Positions 38,596 to 47,924 of a DNA stretch of 64,000 nucleotides are shown in pieces. The notes below the pieces were generated by a model. The model had not been told where the DNA came from, made no database searches, and saw nothing but the letters and a program-made list of their open reading frames with translations. Positions within the stretch are counted from its first letter, which is position 1, and the number at the start of each line of letters is the position of its first letter. Source of the stretch: Gimesia fumaroli (GTDB lineage: Bacteria; Planctomycetota; Planctomycetia; Planctomycetales; Planctomycetaceae). The position numbers were made by a program, and so were the translations under genes. Where the stretch lies: positions 1,707,501 through 1,771,500 of the forward strand of contig NZ_CP037452.1 in assembly GCF_007754425.1 (NCBI RefSeq). The letters are read 5' to 3'.

Positions 38596-39489
38596 TCAGC
38601 CACCGAGTAACTGGTGGGCTTCGTGGATTGAATCTCTCAGACTTTCTCCGAGCGCTTCGAGGTCTGATTCCTGGAGATTTAAAAAGCAGAGGATTTCCGG
38701 ATCAATGGTTTCTGTTTCTACTGTGCGTGTATAGCCTTCATGGATCTGGGCAGCGAGGATGTCAGCAACATGGACGATTGCCGGAAGACAGCGGTCAGTT
38801 TCGGAAAGTTCCATAGGATGATGGTGGTAGCGAACGACACGTTCAAAATGCGGGGGGAACTTCCATTCTCTACAGGTGATGGCACCGAATAATTCATGTG
38901 TCGCGCCGAGTACCTGTTCTTCGGCCTGGCGAAATGTGGTGTCTTGTTCGTGACTTACGATGCCGATGATTTCCACGAACTCCTGATGATTGGCCTGCAT
39001 CTCAACCATAATACCAATATCGTGAATCAGGCCGGCCAGAAAGACTTCATCGGGGTCTCCGTATCCACTTATGACAGAGAGTTCTCGTGCGCAGATGGCA
39101 ACCGCGACAGAATGAGCCCAGAGATCACAGGGATCAAAATCGGTCCCGATGCGGTTTGATTTGAAGACTTTGTTTAAGCTGGTGGCGATCGCAATATTCT
39201 TAATCGCGTTCAGACCTAACAGAACGATGGCACGATCGATGGAGCCGATCTGTTGCGGGAAGCCATAATACGAGGAATTGACGACTTTGAGGATGCAGGC
39301 ACTCAGCGCAGGATCGTTGACAATAATTTGCCTGAGATCATCCGTCGTAGATTCCGGTTCAGCAACGAGGTTCATGATTTGATGAGCGACCGCAGGTAGC
39401 GTTGCAATATTTTTGATTTTATGGAACGACGATTCCACGATGGGGGGAAAGTCGTTCGGTTTATCAGTTTTTGTTTCTGTCTGAATCAT
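38596..39489 (-). CDS. HDOD-domain signalling protein
   Basis: 297 residues consisting of one HDOD domain (about 25-230), a catalytically dead relative of the HD phosphohydrolases. Seen: the opening LPAVAHQIMNL, YYGFPQQIGSIDRAIVLLG, and LAGLIHDIG, then VVRYHHHP. AGGAT precedes the ATG. It lies directly downstream of a receiver-PAS-GGDEF-EAL gene and a histidine kinase on the same strand (46 bp after the GGDEF-EAL gene), so it probably acts in the same c-di-GMP circuit. Confidence 0.88.
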   Translation of the reverse strand: MIQTETKTDKPNDFPPIVESSFHKIKNIATLPAVAHQIMNLVAEPESTTDDLRQIIVNDPALSACILKVVNSSYYGFPQQIGSIDRAIVLLGLNAIKNIAIATSLNKVFKSNRIGTDFDPCDLWAHSVAVAICARELSVISGYGDPDEVFLAGLIHDIGIMVEMQANHQEFVEIIGIVSHEQDTTFRQAEEQVLGATHELFGAITCREWKFPPHFERVVRYHHHPMELSETDRCLPAIVHVADILAAQIHEGYTRTVETETIDPEILCFLNLQESDLEALGESLRDSIHEAHQLLGG

Positions 39490-39534
39490 TGATGTTATCC
39501 TGGTTGATTTTTTTCGAATCCTGAGTTTTCTGTA

Positions 39535-41793
39535 CTATGATGATGTGGCCTGCATTTCGGATGGATTGTTAGTCCAATCGATGTGCGCCCCGAAGAGAGT
39601 CTGGATTTCCGTTGCCAGACGTGGTTCGGAGAACAAGTAACCTTGCCCGTATTCGCAGCCCAATGCCTGGAGGAGGATCAGCTGTTCGGTATCAGTGATT
39701 CCTTCGGCGACAACCTGTAATTCAAGATTATCTGCCAGAGTGAGAATCGCTTGGAGAAGTGCCGCGTAGTCGCGGACATGTTTGGCATTGACCACAAAAG
39801 AACGGTCGATCTTGAGGACATCCAGCGGGAATTCGTGCAGGCAGGATAAAGACGAATGGCCTGTGCCAAAGTCGTCCATGTCGACCTTGATCCCAATTTT
39901 TCTAAGCTCTTTCAAGATGGGAATAAACGTTTTTTGATCTTCCATAATCAGGCTTTCGGTGACTTCCAGATGCAGTTGCTTTGGTGGAATTTCATGTTTT
40001 TCAATGACCTGTCTGACGGTATGAGTCAGTTTCGGGTCAAGTAATTGTCTGCGCGAGACGTTGACGTGCATAAAGCCTGGTGCATCGTCGCCAAATGTCT
40101 GTTTCCATTCTGCGAATTGCCGGCAGGCTTCGTTGAGACACCATTCTCCGATGGCACTGATCAAGCCGGTCTCTTCAGCAACGGGAATAAAATCGTCAGG
40201 GCTGATCATTCCCCGCTCAGGATGTTCCCAGCGGACTAATGCCTCGAGCCCTTCGAGCTTTCCTGATTCCAGTGAGACGATGGGTTGATAGAACAGTGCA
40301 AATTCATTCTGTGCGATTGCTGTCCGTAGATCACCTTCGAGTCGCAATCGGTATTGTGCTTTTTCCCGCATCGTTTGATCAAAGACCAGGTAGCTGCCAT
40401 ACCCGGCCGCTTTTGCTTTGTACATTGCCACGTCAGCATCGCGAATCATGTCGCTGGCCGTTTGATATTGATATTCACTGGTAACCACGCCGATACTTGC
40501 CGTTGAATAAACCGTATGCGTTCCTAACTGATAGCTTTTAGAAAAGACATCCAGCAAGCGTTCAGCCACTACGGTTGCATCTGAGAGGTTGGTGAGTCTG
40601 TTGAGCAGAACGACAAATTCATCGCCTCCCAGTCGGGCTGGCTTGATCTGGTCGGTGCCTCGTAACGTGTTGCTCAACCTCTGGGCGATTTCCTTTAAGA
40701 GTTCATCTCCCATGTCATGCCCCAGGCTGTCATTGATCAGTTTGAATCGATCAAAGTCCAGAAACAGTAATGCAAAATGATGGTCTGGTCCGCGGTCGAT
40801 TGCACTTTGAATGGAATCCAGAATGGAGGCCCGGTTGGGCAGCCCGGTCAGGGAATCATTGTATGCTTGCGTCTGTAACTGGCCCATTAACTTTTTTCGG
40901 TCGCTGATTTCAATCCGCAGGGTGAAGTAGCTGATGGTTTTGTCATCTTCATCCAGCATCGGTACGATTGTCGTATCCACCCAGTAGAGTGATCCGTCTT
41001 TGGCGCGGTTGCAGATTTCGCCATGCCAGATCTTGTTTTGTTCTACAGTCGCATACAATTCTTCGAAAAATTCATCCGGATGATGCGCTGAGAGAATCAT
41101 GTTATGGTTCTGCCCCACAAGTTCATCATGAGAATAGCCAGAGATTTTGCAAAAGTTGTCGTTGGCTTCCAGTATGGTCCCATCCAGGTCAATCATTGCG
41201 ACAATACCAGCCGCATCAACAGCCTTGCGGAATGCAGCCAGTTGGCGGTTTTTAACTCCGACGGACTGCTGCAATTCGGTGAGTTTTACCTCTGCTTTTC
41301 TAGCCAGATCCCATTTTTCTGTGAGTGAAGAAGCCAGCTGACGCACTTCCACATTATCAAATGGTTTTTTCAGGATGAGCCAGCGGTCCATACAGCCGAG
41401 CTGTTTTGACATTTCGGTCCAGTTGTAATCGTTGTACGCGGTGCAGATGACAATCAGCAGGTCTGGATCGACTTCCCAGAGGTGACTGACGGTTTCGATG
41501 CCATCCCAGCCGGGAGGCATGCGAATGTCAACAAATGCCATCGCATAAGGGCAGCCTTTCTGAATCGACTGGGTCACTTTTTCCAGGCCTTCCCTTCCTT
41601 GTGAGGCGGTGTCCACTTCGAAAGAAAGTTCGTTCGATGTGGCTTCCTGCTCACCAAAAAAGGCAGCGTAGGAATCACTGGTTTTGGTTGACTTTGCACT
41701 ACCTGTCAGGATTTTCTTGAAGTCATCGTGGATGGCTTCGTTGTCATCAATGACGAGGATGCGTCGGTTACGTGTGTCGTTTAATTCGTACAT
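39535..41793 (-). CDS. Receiver-PAS-GGDEF-EAL c-di-GMP protein
   Basis: 752 residues. An N-terminal receiver domain (ILVIDDN acid pocket, phospho-Asp in FVDIRMPP, Lys in LKKPFD), a PAS sensor (about 195-320), a diguanylate cyclase with intact GGDEF (LGGDEFVV) and an RxxD-type product-inhibition site (RGTD) just upstream, and a phosphodiesterase with EALVRW and DDFGTG intact. Both opposing activities look potentially functional. GCAGGAAC precedes the ATG, and the gene overlaps the end of the histidine kinase by 13 bases, so the kinase is the likely phospho-donor. HDOD gene follows. Confidence 0.93.
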   Translation of the reverse strand: MYELNDTRNRRILVIDDNEAIHDDFKKILTGSAKSTKTSDSYAAFFGEQEATSNELSFEVDTASQGREGLEKVTQSIQKGCPYAMAFVDIRMPPGWDGIETVSHLWEVDPDLLIVICTAYNDYNWTEMSKQLGCMDRWLILKKPFDNVEVRQLASSLTEKWDLARKAEVKLTELQQSVGVKNRQLAAFRKAVDAAGIVAMIDLDGTILEANDNFCKISGYSHDELVGQNHNMILSAHHPDEFFEELYATVEQNKIWHGEICNRAKDGSLYWVDTTIVPMLDEDDKTISYFTLRIEISDRKKLMGQLQTQAYNDSLTGLPNRASILDSIQSAIDRGPDHHFALLFLDFDRFKLINDSLGHDMGDELLKEIAQRLSNTLRGTDQIKPARLGGDEFVVLLNRLTNLSDATVVAERLLDVFSKSYQLGTHTVYSTASIGVVTSEYQYQTASDMIRDADVAMYKAKAAGYGSYLVFDQTMREKAQYRLRLEGDLRTAIAQNEFALFYQPIVSLESGKLEGLEALVRWEHPERGMISPDDFIPVAEETGLISAIGEWCLNEACRQFAEWKQTFGDDAPGFMHVNVSRRQLLDPKLTHTVRQVIEKHEIPPKQLHLEVTESLIMEDQKTFIPILKELRKIGIKVDMDDFGTGHSSLSCLHEFPLDVLKIDRSFVVNAKHVRDYAALLQAILTLADNLELQVVAEGITDTEQLILLQALGCEYGQGYLFSEPRLATEIQTLFGAHIDWTNNPSEMQATSS

Positions 41794-43775
41794 AGAAATG
41801 TTCCTGCCTTCTGGTACGGGATTTCGAGGGTAAAGGTAGAACCTGTTCCCGGGCCATCGCTGGTGGCGGCCAGGCTCCCGCCCAGTTCTTCTGCGGTCAG
41901 AATGGCACTATGGAGACCGAAGCCATGGCCTTCTTTACGTGTGGTAAATCCGTGCGAGAAGATTTTTGTCAGGTTTTCGGCAGTGATTCCCATCCCGTTG
42001 TCCTGCACCTCAATCGCGATGCGATCATTTTCTCTGCGTTTCAAGCGGACTGTGATTTGATGTTTTTGGTGTCCACTTTCAATACAGGCGTATTTTGCGT
42101 TGCTGATCAGGTTAACAACAATTTGCAATAACAGTTGCTTGTCTGAAACGATCTTTCCAATTTCATCAAAATTCAGAGTAATCTTTACGGAATGCCGCTC
42201 CATGGAAGCGGTATTGATGTTGATAGCGTCTTCCAGAAGTTCAACCAGGGAAAATTCTTCAACGATCCCCGCGGCGCCTTTGGCGTTCTTTTGTTGCGAT
42301 GCCACGACAGCCTTGATGTGATCAATATTTCTGATCAGGGAATTGACTTCTTCAAGAATCTCTTCTTCTTCTGTTGAGATCTGATTGCTCACATCGATCA
42401 GGAATCGCGGCAGGTGTTTTCCTCGATTATCCCGGGTGACATAATCGCCGATGTCATCCAGGTGCTGTTCCATGACATCGATGGCTTTGGTCAAATTATT
42501 CGTACTGGACTTGAGAACGTTATCCTGGATTAAACCTGCAGAGACATTGACACTGTTGAGGACGTTGCCCACATTGTGCAGGACACTGGTTGCAATTTCC
42601 GCCTTACCTGCCTGGTGAGCCGTTTCGATGAGCTGCTTTGATACATTTCGGAGCGAAGTGATATAGATATAACAGACGGCAAACAGGACTCCGCCTACAA
42701 TCACTCCTACAAAGAGCAACAAGCCTGCCATTTTGTGTAATTCCGCAGTTTGTAGTGTGATGTCTTTCATGATCACGAGGCTACCGACCCGTTGATTGCT
42801 GGCATCCATCAGTGGCATGATTCCACCGCGGTATAATTTACCAGTGGACTGATCGGTGAGTGATACTTGTCTGTTTTTATTACCACTGGCATCAATCAAG
42901 GGGAGCAAATTCGGTGGCACTGTTTCGATGGTCTTATCGATGATGACGAAATTTGAAAGTAGGTCCCAGTCTCCTGTATGGCCCAGAATCTGGAGTCCTT
43001 TTTCCCATAGCGCTCGATTGAGATACTCTTTTTCGATGGCGAACACGACCTGGACTCCCAGAATATCTGACAGCTTGGGGGTGATGTGTTCAATTTCTTC
43101 GCCCAACTCAATGTAGCCGACGTGTTTACCGTCGACAAACCAGGGTTGAACGACGCGAAGCGTGAAGTGTCCAAACTTTCCCAGTTCAATGCCGTAGGTT
43201 ATTTTGCCTGTTGTCGCGACCTGGTTCATCGTTTGCCGATTGATGGTATCGCCAAATTGTGTGGGGCGATGCACTCTCAGAAAGCAGGTCTGATCAAGAT
43301 CAATAAAGTAAAAGTGGGTAACTCGGTTTGACCTGTTGATTTTTTCATAAATCGGTGCTGCCTGTCGCAACAGTTCTTCTCGGTCTTTAGAAAGCCAGGC
43401 TTGCTGAAGTTTTTCATTGTCGATGAGGAACTGTTGAAAGCCGATCAGCAGAGAAGCATCTTCATCGAGTTGATTTGCCAGAACCTGTTGTGCGCCTTTT
43501 ACCCGGGCTGATACATCGGCATCAATCGCCTGATGGTCCTGCCAGTACATTCCAAACAGGCCACAACCCAGAATCACCATCATCGCCAGGACTACAGGGA
43601 TCAGAATGCGCACTTTCAGATTGTGATACAGTCGGGCCGGGGGTAATAAGCTGTGTTGCCTGGCACCTTTTTTCAAATCACTTGATTGGGTTTGTTGTTG
43701 TGTAGAATCTTTTTCCTGATTGGACACTTTACTATTCCCGCTTTTCTTCTCTCTTTGGATTTGTTTTTGAGTCAA
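41781..43775 (-). CDS. Membrane sensor histidine kinase
   Basis: 664 residues from a TTG at 43775, where no ribosome site is clear; a GTG 17 codons later is an alternative. A first membrane helix (about 53-75), a large periplasmic sensor (about 77-345) of Cache-like size, a second helix (about 345-368), and the kinase core. The H box is unusual: VLHNVGNVLNSVNV, the HNVGN type instead of H-E/D. The ATPase has NLISNAKYA, DNGMGI and GHGFGLHSA, so it should be active. It overlaps the next gene by 13 bp, with HDOD after that, forming a three-gene signalling operon. Confidence 0.9.
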   Translation of the reverse strand: MTQKQIQREKKSGNSKVSNQEKDSTQQQTQSSDLKKGARQHSLLPPARLYHNLKVRILIPVVLAMMVILGCGLFGMYWQDHQAIDADVSARVKGAQQVLANQLDEDASLLIGFQQFLIDNEKLQQAWLSKDREELLRQAAPIYEKINRSNRVTHFYFIDLDQTCFLRVHRPTQFGDTINRQTMNQVATTGKITYGIELGKFGHFTLRVVQPWFVDGKHVGYIELGEEIEHITPKLSDILGVQVVFAIEKEYLNRALWEKGLQILGHTGDWDLLSNFVIIDKTIETVPPNLLPLIDASGNKNRQVSLTDQSTGKLYRGGIMPLMDASNQRVGSLVIMKDITLQTAELHKMAGLLLFVGVIVGGVLFAVCYIYITSLRNVSKQLIETAHQAGKAEIATSVLHNVGNVLNSVNVSAGLIQDNVLKSSTNNLTKAIDVMEQHLDDIGDYVTRDNRGKHLPRFLIDVSNQISTEEEEILEEVNSLIRNIDHIKAVVASQQKNAKGAAGIVEEFSLVELLEDAININTASMERHSVKITLNFDEIGKIVSDKQLLLQIVVNLISNAKYACIESGHQKHQITVRLKRRENDRIAIEVQDNGMGITAENLTKIFSHGFTTRKEGHGFGLHSAILTAEELGGSLAATSDGPGTGSTFTLEIPYQKAGTFLCTN

Positions 43776-44396
43776 ACTGAATTTTGAACCAGCCAGAACT
43801 CCTTTACCAGATCACGGTTTTCTACTAGTAAAATTTCATCAGAACCAAAACAGGTTCTCTATCGAGAGATATATTTCGGTGATGTCTCTGGCATGCATCT
43901 CATGGAATCGTCTGTTGCCCCGACATAGGTGTACGCGCTCTGTTTGCTGATAGGGTTTTACTTTCGCACTGGAAAATGCGGTTCGAGTTCATTGCCGATT
44001 TCCTTCCAGATGCCATCAAAACATATGTTGCATTTGAGCTACAGAGGCTAAGGATCTATTTTTTTAGGCTACCTGGTGTGTACTGCGTCGGTAGAATCGC
44101 AATAACCGAAACCACAAAGGCGCAGGCTGAAGTGATCTCCCTCCATTTGATGCATTGAAAATAGGGGAGGTATTTGAGGCGAGAGGAATGGCTGATGGTG
44201 CGTTTTGTTCAGCGTGTCTCTTCAGGCTAGTGAACCTGACGCGTTATATTTTGGTGAAAGGAAATTCAAGAAACGCGAGCCGATGTTCCCGTTCTTTTGC
44301 GTTCCGTCATGAAGCCCATGTGCAAACAGGCGAGTCTGAATTGAGTTCAGGCCCGCCTGTATTTTGTGCGTTTCATGATGTCGAAAAGAGAAAGAC
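43776..44396. other. Gene-free region between the signalling operon and putA
   Basis: 620 bases. Plus-strand frames at 43976-44158 and 44155-44496 have no ribosome sites. It holds the upstream region of the histidine kinase and a hairpin near the putA end (44326-44360). Confidence 0.4.
44326..44360 (-). terminator. Possible terminator of putA
   Basis: A near-perfect 15-base stem (ACAGGCGAGTCTGAA with TTCAGGCCCGCCTGT, one mismatch and one G-T pair) around a five-base loop, 36 bp after the putA stop. The T stretch is short (TTTG) on the minus strand; TATTTTG on the plus strand is better, so the direction is uncertain. Confidence 0.5.
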
Positions 44397-47300
44397 TTAT
44401 TCTTCTTCGTCTTTCTCACCAGCAGTGGTAGGAGCAAAACCACGACGCATTGTATTTTCGGTGACATTGACGGGAACGACAAACTGCAGCAGGTAGTCCG
44501 GACCTCCGGTTTTGTTGCCGATGCCAGACATTTTAAAGCCGCCAAATGGATGGCGTTCGACCATCGCACCGGTAATATTTCGGTTCAGATAAATATTGCC
44601 TGCCACGAGTTCCATTTTCGCTTTCTGCAGATGGGCGGGGCTGCGGCTGAAGATGCCTGCCGTGAGTGCATAAGGCGTGTCATTGGCGATTGAAATCGCT
44701 TCTTCAAAATCTTCTGCTTTCATCACCGCCAGCACAGGTCCGAAAATTTCTTCCACGGCAATCTGGCAGGATGAGTCTACGTCCGTGAAAATGTGAGGAC
44801 CGACGTAGTAGCCTTCTTCGTCGAGGTCTGTTGTTTCACAGGCGAGTGCAAGCGTCGCTTCCTCTTTGCCGATTTCAATGTATTCCAGAATTCGTTGTTT
44901 CGCATCTTCATCAATCACGGGACCGACAATTGTGCCTGGTTCTTCGGCGGGACCGATTTTCAAGCTTTTTGTTGCTTCCACAAGACGCTTCACAAACGTA
45001 TCGTGAATGGATTCCAGCACGATGACGCGCGAACAGGCTGAGCATTTCTGGCCGGCGTAGTTGAACGCGGAATGGATTACCCCCAGAACGGCTTCGTCGA
45101 GATCAGCATCGTCGTCGACGATAATGGCATTTTTGCCACCCATCTCAGCGATGACCCGTTTCACCATCTTCTGGCGAATGTCTGTTTCTGAAGCTGTTTC
45201 ATTAATCGAAAGACCAACATCGCGTGAGCCGGTGAAGGTGATCATTTCCACGTCAGGGCTGCCGACGAGTTCGGGGCCGACTTCTTCTCCGATACCTGGC
45301 AGAAAGTTAACAACACCATCAGGAATGCCTGATTCGTGAATCAGATCCATTAATTTTGCGGCAACAATCGATGACTGCTCGGCGGGTTTCATCACGACGG
45401 TATTTCCGGTGACTAATGCGGCGGCGGTCATGCCGGTCAAGATCGCCAGCGGGAAGTTCCAGGGGGCAATTACCGCAACGGTTCCGCGGGGGCGATAGAA
45501 GTAAACGTTTTCTTCGCCGGGAACGTCGCAGTGCAGGGGCTCAGACATTTTACGCATTTGGTCGGCGTAGTACATGCAGAAGTCAATGGCTTCCGCGACA
45601 TCGGCGTCCGCTTCTTCCCAGGGCTTTCCACATTCGTAAACCATCCAGGCAGCCAGTTCAAACCGTTTGCGTCGCATATTGGCGGCAATCAGTTCCAGAT
45701 ATTCGGACCGGTACTGCGGTTCTGTCTTTGACCATCCCGGAAATGCACGACGGGCAGCATCAATGGCGTCGATCGCGTCGTCGGCAGACGCGGAAGAGAC
45801 GACTCCCAGCGATTCTGAGCGATGCGATGGATTGCGCGAGGTGATAGTGGCTTTGGTGTCGATGGCGCGACCGTTGATGAGGAGCGGGTATTCTTTACCA
45901 AACTGATCGGCGACGGACTCCAGAGCTTCCTGCATCTGTGTGCGTGATTCTTCCAGGCTGAAGTCAATCAATGGTTCATTCTGGAAGCGACTTGTTTCTT
46001 CAGAATCTTTCTTAGCGGTTGATTGCTTGGCGTGGTCGGACGGGTTCATCATCAATGTCTCCAGGTTGACGTGCTCGGTAAAGCTTTGTCGAAGGAATGA
46101 GTCGTTAGAAGTGTTTTCCAGCAATCGCCTGACCAGATAGGCCATGCCGGGAATGAGTTCGCCGAATGGCGTGTAAATACGGACGCGGTGTCCCATTTCT
46201 GCAAAGACCTGTGCCTGTTCTTTCCCCATGCCATACAGCATCTGGATTTCATAAGCAGAAGGAGGAACATCCAGTTCATGTGCGACTGCGATCGCATGGG
46301 CCAGGCTACGCATGTTGTGACTGCCGAATGCGGGACGCAGCCATTGGTGATTTTGCAGAAGCGTTTGTGTCAGTTTTTCAAAGTTGGCATCCGATTCCCA
46401 CTTATCCTGAAACACAGGGATCGGCCAGTGGCGATACTGAGATGTGATCGTTTCATAATCCCAGTACGCGCCTTTGACGAGTCTGATCCAGATAGGCGTT
46501 TTTCGTTTCTTGACCCATTTCAAGAGGTCCGCCAGGTCTTGTTCGGCTGCCGGCTGATAGGCCTGGATGACAATGCCGACGTTGTCAAAGTCGCGGAACT
46601 CTTTTTCCATCAGCGTCTGTTTGAAGATTTCCAGCGTCAATGGTTTATAGGAATTCTGTTCCATATCGACGTGCAGATACGCATCGTACTTCATTGCACT
46701 TCGTAGTAGGGTTCTCAAGCGAGGCTGGACCGTGGCCATGGTGCCGACCGGGTCGGTAGGCTTGAACTGGCTGCAGAGCGCCGACAGTTTGATAGAAACG
46801 TTGGTTCTGGGGAGATGCCCCTGGTTGTCCCAGTCGAGTTGTACGTTTTCGGACCATTTTTTGACGCGGGGCGCCAGGCCTTTGATCAGATCCAGATAGG
46901 ATTGAAGATATGCCTCGGCTTCCGCTTCACTGATGACGGCTTCCCCCAACAGGTCGAGCGTGTAGGCAAAGTTTTCATTCCTGAGCCGATCGACTGTGCG
47001 GTGAACTTCTTCCACTGTGGACCCGGCGATAAAACGACTGGCCATCCGACGCGCATTGGAGCGGGCGTTCAAGGCCAGGGCACGTCCCAATACGGAGTTG
47101 GGCTGTGATAATTCCAGGCCGATGCGGGCTGCCCAGGGAAGATGCTTGCGGACATCTTCAAAGTATTCCTGCAGATGCCTGACGATGGATTCATGCGAGC
47201 GGAGCATCGGCAAAACGTCCACAAAGCGGAACATTTGCACTTTGACGGATTCGTCAGCCATCGCCCAGGAGAGAATCCGGTCATCCCACCAGCGTTTTTC

Positions 47301-47411
47301 AAACATGGTCGGCTCGCGACGTTCCAGCAGGCCCCAAATCTGCTGGCCGAGCTCCTGTGTTCGCTGCTCAAATTTTTGATTCAGGCTTGAAGACGCTTTT
47401 TTTCGTGCCAC
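44397..47411 (-). CDS. putA: Bifunctional proline dehydrogenase / delta-1-pyrroline-5-carboxylate dehydrogenase
   Basis: 1004 residues converting proline to glutamate in two coupled oxidations, using FAD then NAD. The N-terminal proline dehydrogenase barrel (about 80-430) has RLVKGAYWDYE and the C-terminal aldehyde dehydrogenase part (about 490-985) has NAIIVDDDADLDE, the general-base region AEMGGKNA and the nucleophile YAGQKCSACS. No N-terminal ribbon-helix-helix DNA-binding domain is seen, so this is the short form without autorepressor. The start is a GTG at 47411 (V-A-R-K-K). Substrate channelling is known for the family. Confidence 0.95.
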   Translation of the reverse strand: MARKKASSSLNQKFEQRTQELGQQIWGLLERREPTMFEKRWWDDRILSWAMADESVKVQMFRFVDVLPMLRSHESIVRHLQEYFEDVRKHLPWAARIGLELSQPNSVLGRALALNARSNARRMASRFIAGSTVEEVHRTVDRLRNENFAYTLDLLGEAVISEAEAEAYLQSYLDLIKGLAPRVKKWSENVQLDWDNQGHLPRTNVSIKLSALCSQFKPTDPVGTMATVQPRLRTLLRSAMKYDAYLHVDMEQNSYKPLTLEIFKQTLMEKEFRDFDNVGIVIQAYQPAAEQDLADLLKWVKKRKTPIWIRLVKGAYWDYETITSQYRHWPIPVFQDKWESDANFEKLTQTLLQNHQWLRPAFGSHNMRSLAHAIAVAHELDVPPSAYEIQMLYGMGKEQAQVFAEMGHRVRIYTPFGELIPGMAYLVRRLLENTSNDSFLRQSFTEHVNLETLMMNPSDHAKQSTAKKDSEETSRFQNEPLIDFSLEESRTQMQEALESVADQFGKEYPLLINGRAIDTKATITSRNPSHRSESLGVVSSASADDAIDAIDAARRAFPGWSKTEPQYRSEYLELIAANMRRKRFELAAWMVYECGKPWEEADADVAEAIDFCMYYADQMRKMSEPLHCDVPGEENVYFYRPRGTVAVIAPWNFPLAILTGMTAAALVTGNTVVMKPAEQSSIVAAKLMDLIHESGIPDGVVNFLPGIGEEVGPELVGSPDVEMITFTGSRDVGLSINETASETDIRQKMVKRVIAEMGGKNAIIVDDDADLDEAVLGVIHSAFNYAGQKCSACSRVIVLESIHDTFVKRLVEATKSLKIGPAEEPGTIVGPVIDEDAKQRILEYIEIGKEEATLALACETTDLDEEGYYVGPHIFTDVDSSCQIAVEEIFGPVLAVMKAEDFEEAISIANDTPYALTAGIFSRSPAHLQKAKMELVAGNIYLNRNITGAMVERHPFGGFKMSGIGNKTGGPDYLLQFVVPVNVTENTMRRGFAPTTAGEKDEEE

Positions 47412-47924
47412 TTATGTAACCTGCCTCTGAGTGCAGTCTGCACTTTCTGTATTGCAATGATGTTTTGTCTGAGTCCACAGGCCAAGGGAGTTCAATGGAT
47501 AAACGGCTTTGATTACTGACATCCTGTCACTCATTGTCTTACGAAAACACTCAATTGAGTGTTGGATCTGGCCTCGTATCATTAAATGAACCGCTGGCAG
47601 CCCATTTATTCGCTGTATGTTGTTAACTGGGAAGCAGGTTAACAAATCCGAATAGGCGAGGTAAGTGTTGAGAGGAAGTCAATCAGAACTTTTCTGGTCT
47701 CACAGGCGAGAATCAGACTTGTCAGCATGCTGGGAAGCTTTATTCTTAAGGAAATTATAAAATTAAGAAATACGGTGTTTCTTCATCTTTGGTTGCATTG
47801 ATGTTACTACACCGGTGATTGATAATAGACCTCAGTGAAACTGGATCAATGATCTGAGAAATGATCTGAGATTCGCTCGCGAATGGATGATGATCAAGAC
47901 AATTTGGAGAGGGACAAACCTGCT
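47412..47924. other. Divergent control region of putA and the Mo-hydroxylase operon
   Basis: About 510 bases without a gene. It contains the palindrome at 47546 and, close to the plus-strand operon, a tandem pair ATGATCTGAGA at 47849-47859 and 47861-47871 (12-base period). Confidence 0.5.
47546..47563. promoter_or_regulatory. Perfect 18-bp palindrome, candidate operator
   Basis: AACACTCAATTGAGTGTT, uninterrupted and self-complementary, 135 bp upstream of the putA start and about 360 bp before the molybdenum-hydroxylase operon. Size and symmetry fit a dimeric repressor site. Confidence 0.45.
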
